Below are positions 1 through 4,706 of a stretch of 5,480 nt of DNA, in pieces. Every line of letters starts with the position of its first letter. Positions within the stretch are counted from its first letter, which is position 1. A program made the position numbers and the translations under genes. The notes beneath the pieces were generated by a model that saw nothing but the letters and a program-made list of their open reading frames with translations, searched no databases and was not told the DNA's origin. The DNA is from an uncultured Anaerolineales bacterium (GTDB lineage Bacteria; Chloroflexota; Anaerolineae; Anaerolineales; UBA11657). Where the stretch lies: positions 1 to 5,480 of the forward strand of contig CAJWGI010000109.1 of assembly GCA_913031335.1 (NCBI GenBank), written 5' to 3'.

Positions 1-90
1 GGGCAGCAGCTTTCGCAGCGCTGCAATGCGCTGCTGGATGCAGCTGAAACCCAAATCGAATCGGAAACCCCGCCGGAAAACGAAGATTGA
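1..90 (+). CDS. xseB: Exodeoxyribonuclease VII small subunit, C-terminal end (partial)
   Basis: Frame 1 is open from the first base to a TGA at 88-90 and encodes 29 residues; the start lies outside the window. The residues GQQLSQRCNALLDAAETQIE match the end of the XseB helical hairpin, where the family pattern is roughly G-x-x-L-x-x-x-C-x-x-x-L-x-x-A-E-x-x-[IV]. An acidic, disordered tail (ETPPENED) follows, as is common in XseB. XseB is the small subunit that joins XseA in exonuclease VII, which degrades single-stranded DNA in the cytoplasm during repair. xseA would be expected just upstream, off the window. The gene converges with murJ at 10 bp spacing. Only about a third of the protein is visible, so another short helical protein remains possible. 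Confidence 0.62.
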   Translation, partial: GQQLSQRCNALLDAAETQIESETPPENED

Positions 91-100
91 CGCACGCGCG

Positions 101-1666
101 TCAGCGCTTGCGCTGCTGCCGCCTGATGAGCGCGGGCAGCCGGAAAGCCTGCTCGCTGCCCAAAACCGCAGTCGTTCCCCAGAAAATAGCTCCGCCAAGC
201 GTAACGCCCACTAGGCTGAGGGTTACCACAGACCCCGGCGCCAGCGCAATCCAACCCCGTAAGACAAGCGTCATTGTGGCTGTTCCAGCGGCGGTGCGGG
301 CGACGCTTTTCAGGATCGACCCGGCAGCCAGCCCTCCCAATCGGGGGCGCAGCAACCACAGCAGCGCGACCATCTCTAGGGTGGTGGCGATGGTGTTTGC
401 CAGCGCCAGACCACCGTGCGGCAACAACCCATAAGCCCGGAAGGTGGCTGTCAATAGCAGGCTCAAAACTACATTAATCAGCATTGCCAGCACGCCGATG
501 GTCACCGGTGTGCGCGTGTCCTTCAGCGCGTAAAAGGCGCGCGTGGCGATTTCGACCACAGAATGTGGCACCAACCCGAGCGCGTACCAGCTCAGTGCCC
601 ATGCCACCATCTCCGTCGATTGCGCCGAAAAGGTGCGGTTCTGGAACAGCATCGCGATGAGTGGCCGCCCAAGAAACCACAGCCCCACGCTGGCGGGGAT
701 GGAAAGGTAGAGCGCGCCGCGCAGGCTGGCGGCCAGAGAAGTGCGCATCGCTCCGATCTCACCCCGCGCTGCCTGTGCTGAGAAGGTGGGGAACATCGCC
801 GTCGCAATCGCCTGCGCGATCGCAGCTAGCGGGAACGTGAAAATCTGGAAAGCAATCATCAGCGCTGACAGGCTGCCGGCGGGCAGGCCGGAGGCGATGA
901 CTGTGTTCACCCAGAAATTAATCTGCCAAACGGCCAGCCCGAGCGCGCGCGGAAGCATCAAGCGGCCGACTGCACGCACGGCCACGTTTTGCCACCCCAG
1001 AGTCAGGCGATACTGGCCATGGTACCCGCGAAGCACGGGAAGCTGCACCCCCAGGTGCAGCCCGGCTCCGAGCAATATCCCGAACGCCAGCCCGCGTACG
1101 CCCCAGCGCGGGGCCAGCGCCACAGCGCCGGCAATGATGCCGGCGTTGTAAAGCACCGGCGCCAGTGCTGGCGAGAGGAAATGCTGCTGAGAATGGTGCA
1201 CTCCCATCAACAGGCCGCTTATCCCGAAAACCACCGTCGACGCCAGCATGATGCGCATCAGCGCGGCCGTCAACGCAATCTGCTCAGGGGCGAATCCGGG
1301 TGCCAGGAAACCCTGTGTCAGCCAGGGAGCCAGCCACGCGGCCAGTGCCGCAAGCAGGGTGGAACCCAGCAGCACCCAGTTGACCACCGCGCTTGCCAGC
1401 CGCCATGCGCCGGGCCGGTCGTCTTTAGTGAGAAAGCCAGTGAAGGTAGGAATGAACGCCGATCCGAGCGCGCCGCCGGCGATTACATGGAAGAGTAAAT
1501 CCGGCACGCGAAACGCCGCGAAATACGCATCCAACACTGCGCTGGTTCCGAACGCGCGATTGATGACCACCTGGCGCAGCAAGCCCACAAGGTTGGCGGC
1601 TATGAAAGCGACCATCACTATTCCGGCGGCCTGAGCCGGGTGGCTGTTGTTGCGGTCTTCTCTCAT
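101..1666 (-). CDS. murJ: Lipid II flippase MurJ (MviN family)
   Basis: This polytopic membrane protein of 521 residues with about 14 hydrophobic helices belongs to the MurJ/MviN branch of the MOP exporter superfamily. MurJ flips lipid II across the cytoplasmic membrane for peptidoglycan synthesis. The N-terminal signature runs from GLLRQ (residues 28-32) through AFG, DAYFAAFR (46-53) and GALGSAFIPT (65-74). A family-typical RAFYALKDTRTPV lies at 376-388, and the C-terminus is basic. R31 and D46 align with E. coli R24 and D39, but the positions of R18, R52 and R270 appear to be N25, F59 and Q274 (alignment by eye). The frame is open to an ATG at 1684, which would give 527 residues. I prefer the ATG at 1666: a GAGA lies 5 nt ahead of it, it gives a leader of about 28 nt from the TATAAT at 1702-1707, and it shares a 12-nt initiation context with the gene at 3995. 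The family call is firm; the exact start is not. Confidence 0.93.
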   Translation of the reverse strand: MREDRNNSHPAQAAGIVMVAFIAANLVGLLRQVVINRAFGTSAVLDAYFAAFRVPDLLFHVIAGGALGSAFIPTFTGFLTKDDRPGAWRLASAVVNWVLLGSTLLAALAAWLAPWLTQGFLAPGFAPEQIALTAALMRIMLASTVVFGISGLLMGVHHSQQHFLSPALAPVLYNAGIIAGAVALAPRWGVRGLAFGILLGAGLHLGVQLPVLRGYHGQYRLTLGWQNVAVRAVGRLMLPRALGLAVWQINFWVNTVIASGLPAGSLSALMIAFQIFTFPLAAIAQAIATAMFPTFSAQAARGEIGAMRTSLAASLRGALYLSIPASVGLWFLGRPLIAMLFQNRTFSAQSTEMVAWALSWYALGLVPHSVVEIATRAFYALKDTRTPVTIGVLAMLINVVLSLLLTATFRAYGLLPHGGLALANTIATTLEMVALLWLLRPRLGGLAAGSILKSVARTAAGTATMTLVLRGWIALAPGSVVTLSLVGVTLGGAIFWGTTAVLGSEQAFRLPALIRRQQRKR

Positions 1667-1701
1667 TATTGTCTCAGCACTCATGCGGGGGCGTCCGCGC
1701 G

Positions 1702-1707
1702 ATTATA
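1702..1707 (-). promoter_or_regulatory. Probable -10 box of murJ
   Basis: Read on the minus strand, these bases are a perfect TATAAT. Transcription would begin near 1694-1696, about 10 nt before the ATG at 1684 and 28 nt before the ATG at 1666. No good TTGACA-like -35 is visible at 16-18 bp spacing (CCATTT at 17 bp), so the promoter may be weak or activator-dependent. Confidence 0.55.
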
Positions 1708-1750
1708 ACTCAGTGAAGAAGATGAAATGGCATCGCTCTCGCGCATACCG

Positions 1751-1795
1751 GCCGGGCGGTTAAGTGCTGAGAGCCGGGAGGACGCCCGGCTCTCA
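1751..1795. other. GC-rich hairpin with a competing alternative arm
   Basis: Bases 1768-1778 (TGAGAGCCGGG) pair perfectly with 1785-1795 (CCCGGCTCTCA), giving an 11-bp stem with a 6-nt loop. A second segment, 1751-1758 (GCCGGGCG), is the exact reverse complement of 1783-1790 (CGCCCGGC), so it could pair with the same downstream arm instead. No run of T follows on either strand, so this is not a standard intrinsic terminator. On the + strand the stem is followed at once by a strong Shine-Dalgarno sequence (AAAGGAGG, 1798-1805). It may be a remnant leader or attenuator, or a dispersed repeat. Confidence 0.6.
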
Positions 1796-1840
1796 AGAAA
1801 GGAGGAAGAGAAGTGTTGCTATCCTTGACACATATTTAAT

Positions 1841-1867
1841 CACATGTGCACTCAGTAGTCATGAGTG
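1841..1867. promoter_or_regulatory. Adjacent palindromes, possible operator
   Basis: CACATGTG (1841-1848) is a perfect 8-bp palindrome. It abuts the inverted repeat CACTCA (1849-1854), 7-nt spacer, TGAGTG (1862-1867). Paired dyads like this are typical of dimeric repressor sites, but no regulator gene lies in the window and no promoter element directly overlaps, so the role is inferred. Confidence 0.3.
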
Positions 1868-1871
1868 TTGT

Positions 1872-1899
1872 CCTATGCTTAACCTACGCTAACCCTATG
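1872..1899 (+). promoter_or_regulatory. Three direct repeats CCTAYG at 11-bp period
   Basis: CCTATG (1872-1877), CCTACG (1883-1888) and CCTATG (1894-1899) start exactly 11 bp apart, about one helical turn. The first two share a longer unit, CCTATGCTTAA versus CCTACGCTAA. Direct repeats at this spacing are the usual binding layout for OmpR/PhoB-family response regulators, though the hexamer itself matches no box I know. The array lies about 170 bp upstream of the candidate -10 of the secreted-protein gene and about 165 bp upstream of the murJ -10, so it could serve either. Confidence 0.38.
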
Positions 1900-1973
1900 A
1901 AAGGCCGAAAACAAGCGTTTTACCCCGATATGAGGGGGTGGGGAGGTGATTGCATCCGTTAAATGGTGGTATT

Positions 1974-1999
1974 TGGGTACCCATAGTGAAACCCGTTTC
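1974..1999. promoter_or_regulatory. Two short palindromes, possible operator
   Basis: TGGGTACCCA (1974-1983) is a perfect 10-bp palindrome. It is followed 4 bp later by GAAAC-CC-GTTTC (1988-1999), a 5-bp inverted repeat. Both lie 70-95 bp upstream of the extended -10 at 2067-2075, a reasonable place for a regulator of the downstream gene. No known consensus is matched with confidence. Confidence 0.28.
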
Positions 2000-2066
2000 G
2001 AGGGTTAATTTCCGCGATTTTGATGGAGCGGGCCACAGAGAAGGGCTTCGCGATTTGGCAAAACTG

Positions 2067-2075
2067 TGTTATAAG
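2067..2075 (+). promoter_or_regulatory. Extended -10 promoter of the secreted LysM protein gene
   Basis: TGT-TATAAG is an extended -10 element (TGN followed by a five-of-six match to TATAAT). The start of transcription would be near 2082, giving a leader of about 48 nt before the ATG at 2130. The -35 at 17 bp is poor (TTCGCG, 2047-2052), which is tolerated with an extended -10. TTGGCA at 2055-2060 is too close to serve as the -35. Confidence 0.5.
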
Positions 2076-2129
2076 TAGAACCCGCGCATGTGTTCGTGTG
2101 GGCGCAGTGCGTGGGTTTGTGAGTGATTG

Positions 2130-3470
2130 ATGATTATCAAGACGGGAAAAACTATTGATGTGGCCGGCAGATTCTTTGTGGCTGGCGTTCTCGCCGTCGC
2201 GGTGACCATCAGTCTGTTTTCCGGTAGCAGCTATGCCGCCTCCGGGGATGCGGACGATGATGGCGTGCCAGACAGCGATGACAACTGCGGTTATGTTGCC
2301 AACGCAGATCAGGTCGATGATGTCAGCGCATTCTTACTTGCAGGAAGTTACAATGTGCAGGGCAACGCTATTTACAGCAGCATATGGGCGCCGAGCGACA
2401 AAAGCAAGACGCGCATTTTCGTGGACGATGTGCTCAAGACATCCGGCACTGACTATACTTGGGATTCCGACGGAAAGGTTGAGTTCGCCACTACGGAGCT
2501 TTTCACATCAGACGTGTGGTTGGTGGTTCTAGGTGATGCAGATGGAGAGGGCGACAAATGCTCACCCAACCTCGGAGTCGACTTTGACGGCATCCCAAAC
2601 AAAGCCGACAACTGCCCGCTGGCCTATAACCCGTATCAGGAAGATACCTGGGGAACAAGCATTGGTGACGCATGTGAGACCACTGGCTCATCCCCTTCAG
2701 AGATTTATCAGGTGTGGGCGAAGATGTACGAACACGCCAATTACACCGGGGTCGAGGAAGTCATCCGCGTGAATGATGTGCTGCTGACCGGTAATGCAAT
2801 CGGTAACAACGCCATGTCGTCCATCAGGGTCGGCCCCCATACCGCTGTGTATGTGTACACGCTGCCGAACTACGGCGGCACCGGCGAATTTTTCTGCTGT
2901 GACGATTCGGATTTCATGGATAACGCTGTAGGCCACGACACTGTTTCCTCCATTCGTATGTATAGCACCGCGCCAATTACGGTGACCAAGATATCCACAG
3001 GCATAGATTTCTGGTCGGGAACCAAAGGGCACGTGGGCCTCATCCTCACCGCGGAACTGGAATCTCTGGTGGCCTCCGGCTCCGGCGGCACAGTCACTTT
3101 GCAGCATGATTTCGTGGACAGCGTGCAGTCAATCACCGTGACTTACAATGGTAGTGGGGATTACGTGGTTTCCACCACCAACCTTGATGGCTCCGCCGGA
3201 AAGACGGCGCATTTTCATTACGAGGGCATCACCGAGACAGCCACTGCCAGCCCCACTGCGACCGTTGTGGCGACGGCAACTGCCACGGCGACACCCGTGC
3301 CCACCGCTATGCCGCAGCCACTATCCTCCGGCAGTTACACCGTGCAGAGTGGCGACTATCTCTTCAAGATCGCGGCGCTATACGGCACTTCGGTGCAGGC
3401 TCTAGCGCTGGCCAATGACATCACCAACACCGACCTGATCATTGTCGGCCAGACGCTCACAATTCCATAG
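2130..3470 (+). CDS. Secreted multidomain protein: split TSP3, beta/gamma-crystallin and LysM
   Basis: The protein has 446 residues. A signal peptide (about 1-37, ending SSYAA) is followed by a thrombospondin type 3 (TSP3) region starting DADDDGVPDSDDNC (40-53). This is broken by an insert at 65-135 and resumes with DADGEGDKC (136-144) and a second repeat ending GDAC (179-182). A beta/gamma-crystallin module (about 193-280) has two Greek-key halves: YEHANYTG with NNAMSS (226-231), which fits the calcium motif [ND][ND]xx[ST]S, and NYGG with the variant HDTVSS. A beta-rich stretch of unknown type (283-367), a Thr/Ala/Pro linker (368-398) and a LysM domain (402-446, YTVQSGDYLFKIA) follow. LysM binds N-acetylglucosamine glycans such as peptidoglycan, so I infer a calcium-binding wall-attached protein. 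ATG 2130 is chosen over TTG 2127; the Shine-Dalgarno is weak (GTGAG). GC is about 52-53% in sampled stretches against 62-72% in murJ. The crystallin part could also be scored as a peptidase-inhibitor I36 type. Confidence 0.9.
   Translation: MIIKTGKTIDVAGRFFVAGVLAVAVTISLFSGSSYAASGDADDDGVPDSDDNCGYVANADQVDDVSAFLLAGSYNVQGNAIYSSIWAPSDKSKTRIFVDDVLKTSGTDYTWDSDGKVEFATTELFTSDVWLVVLGDADGEGDKCSPNLGVDFDGIPNKADNCPLAYNPYQEDTWGTSIGDACETTGSSPSEIYQVWAKMYEHANYTGVEEVIRVNDVLLTGNAIGNNAMSSIRVGPHTAVYVYTLPNYGGTGEFFCCDDSDFMDNAVGHDTVSSIRMYSTAPITVTKISTGIDFWSGTKGHVGLILTAELESLVASGSGGTVTLQHDFVDSVQSITVTYNGSGDYVVSTTNLDGSAGKTAHFHYEGITETATASPTATVVATATATATPVPTAMPQPLSSGSYTVQSGDYLFKIAALYGTSVQALALANDITNTDLIIVGQTLTIP
3231..3323 (+). 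repeat. Low-complexity Thr/Ala/Pro linker coding stretch
   Basis: About 31 codons encode a run of T, A, P, V and S (for example TATATATPVPT) just before the LysM domain. Such linkers are flexible, are often O-glycosylated in exported proteins, and are common in Chloroflexota surface proteins. The repeated GCGAC/GCCAC triplet pairs make the DNA itself repetitive and prone to length change. Confidence 0.6.
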
Positions 3471-3503
3471 AACGAAGCAAGCCAGAGCGCAGCTCGGTGC
3501 GGG

Positions 3504-3995
3504 CTATTCGTGCTGCGTTCCGTCCGGCAGCATGGCTCCGACCAGCGTGCGGGCGCTTTGCAGCTGCGCCGCGGTCACCAGCGCACCGGTGAGGTCGGCG
3601 TCGACTAGATACGCTCCGCGCAGGTCTGCACCGCGCAAATCCACGTTGGTCATGTCGGTGCTGTTTAGCACAGCGTTGCGCAGCACGGCGTTTTGCAGGT
3701 CTGTCCCAGAAAGGTCGGCGTAGCGCATGAAGGCGCCGGTGAAATTCGAATCGCGCAGGTTCGCGCCCGACAGCACCGCATGTTCAAGATCCGCGCCGGC
3801 AAGCCCAGTTTCGGGTTTGTGCATGCCGCTCAAGTCGATGCCCTGCAGGTTGCAGCCCAGATTCTTGCCGGTCAGCACGCGCGTGAGGCTGTAGATGTCG
3901 GTGTTGCCCATGGCGGTGATGCCAAAATACCCCGACAGCACTATTGCGCCGAAAGCCGCTATGAGCCATTTCTCACGTGGTGTTCGTGTTCTCAT
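3504..3995 (-). CDS. Membrane-anchored pentapeptide-repeat protein
   Basis: The 163-residue protein opens with a basic N-terminus (R2, R4, R7, K9) and one membrane segment (about 10-29), predicting the bulk outside the cytoplasm. Residues about 49-155 form some 20 pentapeptide repeats of the A(D/N)LxG type, such as ADLEH, AVLSG, ANLRD, ADLSG, VDLRG and ADLRG. These fold into a right-handed square beta-helix. The end, VGAMLPDGT, is a frequent closing motif of this family. The repeats are built for binding, not catalysis, and the partner is unknown; the membrane anchor argues against a Qnr/MfpA gyrase mimic. ATG 3995 has a good Shine-Dalgarno, GAGG at 4003-4006, 7 nt upstream. It lies 83 bp downstream of the TPR-like gene on the same strand and converges with the LysM protein gene with 33 bp between stops. 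Confidence 0.85.
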   Translation of the reverse strand: MRTRTPREKWLIAAFGAIVLSGYFGITAMGNTDIYSLTRVLTGKNLGCNLQGIDLSGMHKPETGLAGADLEHAVLSGANLRDSNFTGAFMRYADLSGTDLQNAVLRNAVLNSTDMTNVDLRGADLRGAYLVDADLTGALVTAAQLQSARTLVGAMLPDGTQHE

Positions 3996-4031
3996 TATTG
4001 TGCCTCGCTAACAGTGGATTTGCTGAATGAA

Positions 4032-4046
4032 CGCGGCACGGCCGCG
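4032..4046 (-). terminator. Small GC hairpin after the TPR-like gene, weak terminator candidate
   Basis: CGCGGC-ACG-GCCGCG forms a 6-bp stem with a 3-nt loop, 33-47 nt past the stop of the minus-strand TPR-like gene. The minus-strand bases that follow (TTCATTCAG) hold few T residues, so termination would be inefficient. It sits between two same-strand genes and could cause partial termination or simply shape the leader of the pentapeptide gene. Confidence 0.25.
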
Positions 4047-4078
4047 CGTAGTGGGTTTGTCGATGGAACGTTGCGGAA

Positions 4079-4639
4079 TCAGAATGAGCCCAACTGCCAG
4101 GCTGCCGCCAGCAGTGCTAGCCCGGCTGCGCCCATTCCGGCCGCCACCCAGACTGGCCAGCGTGGTTGCGGGCCCTGGATCGCGTCGCTCAGCGCAGCAA
4201 TGTTTGCGCCGGTCGCGTTTCCCCGGGTCGGTGGCGGGATTATATCTGCATTGGCTGAGTGCTCATCGCCGGGGGCCTCGCTTTCCACTTCCGTCTGGGT
4301 GACCGCTTCCGCGGCCTCAGTGGTGGCTGCCGCTTGATTCGCTGGCGCCGTGGGCAGCTTCGGCTTGCGCCTTCGCCGCGCTGGCGGGCGACGGTGCTTT
4401 TTGGCTTCTATCACCCAGGGGTCCCCCGGCGCAAGCAGCTGCGCTCTGCGAATTGCGCCGGACCGTTCTTTTGCGTTTTCGGCCACGTCGGCAAGCAATT
4501 TCCAGGCTAGCAGCGTACTGGGGTGCTTCTGGATGAACCGGCGGAGGCCGTTGCGCGCGGCTTCGGTTTCGCCGGATTCCGCTTTGGCGATCAATGCTTG
4601 CAGGTCGGCCGCATCGGGATACATGCCATAACTATACAT
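4079..4639 (-). CDS. TPR-like protein with C-terminal membrane anchor, function unknown
   Basis: The 186-residue protein has three parts. Residues about 11-80 are helical with a tetratricopeptide-like pattern: EAARNGLRRFIQKHP, then AWKLLADVAENAKERSGAIR and AQLLAPGDP, about two repeats. A very basic stretch (KKHRRPPARRRRKPK, 80-94) leads into an Ala/Glu/Pro-rich disordered linker (95-160). A single hydrophobic helix (about 161-183) ends three residues before the C-terminus, so the protein resembles a tail-anchored one with the TPR part in the cytoplasm. Short TPR proteins of this style recur in Chloroflexota; partners are unknown. The frame stays open upstream to 4966, but that part overlaps the gene at 4707. 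ATG 4639 is the most upstream sensible start; ATG 4624 is possible. Neither has a clear Shine-Dalgarno. It probably leads a minus-strand pair with the pentapeptide gene. Confidence 0.72.
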   Translation of the reverse strand: MYSYGMYPDAADLQALIAKAESGETEAARNGLRRFIQKHPSTLLAWKLLADVAENAKERSGAIRRAQLLAPGDPWVIEAKKHRRPPARRRRKPKLPTAPANQAAATTEAAEAVTQTEVESEAPGDEHSANADIIPPPTRGNATGANIAALSDAIQGPQPRWPVWVAAGMGAAGLALLAAAWQLGSF

Positions 4640-4689
4640 GATGATTCTGCTTGTTGCTAGACGAATAGCCCATTCTCGATGTGCGGCTC

Positions 4690-4698
4690 TGGTATAAT
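4690..4698 (+). promoter_or_regulatory. Extended -10 (TGG-TATAAT) immediately upstream of the 117-residue gene
   Basis: TGG followed by a perfect TATAAT (4693-4698) is an extended -10 element. The ATG at 4707 starts only 8 bp after the box, the usual distance to the transcription start. The mRNA would therefore begin at or next to the start codon, as a leaderless transcript. No clear -35 is present (CCATTC at 17 bp), which fits an extended -10 promoter. Confidence 0.65.
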
Positions 4699-4706
4699 TC
4701 CTGTGT

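Larger units (their letters stand above)
1685..2129. other. Gene-free regulatory region between murJ and the secreted LysM protein
   Basis: About 445 bp lies between divergent genes with no convincing CDS. The only open frames are very short: 8 codons from GTG 1813, 33 from ATG 1861, 42 from TTG 1950 and 35 from ATG 2023; none resembles a known peptide. The region holds a strong hairpin with an alternative pairing partner (1751-1795), three hexamers at 11-bp period (1872-1899), several palindromes, a G-rich stretch (1934-1946) and an extended -10 (2067-2075). I see no tRNA or recognisable riboswitch. From about 1815 on it is more AT-rich than the flanking genes, as expected for a promoter region. 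Confidence 0.7.

Noticed and set aside
1789..1805. Minus-strand CCTCCTTTCT as the 3' end of a 16S rRNA gene
   Set aside because: Only about 10 bases agree; the conserved GGATCA just before it in 16S rRNA is missing. It is simply the complement of a Shine-Dalgarno.
1825..1830. Perfect TTGACA as a -35 box on the + strand
   Set aside because: No -10-like hexamer lies 15-19 bp downstream (GCACTC at 17 bp), so it does not make a promoter by itself.
1934..1946. G-rich tract (G5-T-G4-A-GG) as a G-quadruplex
   Set aside because: It holds only two runs of three or more G; a stable three-tier quadruplex is not supported.
1861..1962. 33-codon frame from ATG 1861
   Set aside because: No Shine-Dalgarno precedes it, it overlaps the direct-repeat array, and its product resembles nothing known.
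2055..2072. TTGGCA...TTATA as a sigma-54 promoter or as the -35 of the LysM gene
   Set aside because: There is no GC doublet at the sigma-54 -12 position, and TTGGCA is only 9 bp from TATAAG, too close for a sigma-70 -35.
2023..2130. 35-codon frame from ATG 2023 ending TGATG on the start of the LysM protein gene
   Set aside because: The stop-start overlap suggests coupling, but the candidate promoter lies inside the frame, so its first half would not be in that transcript, and it has no ribosome site.
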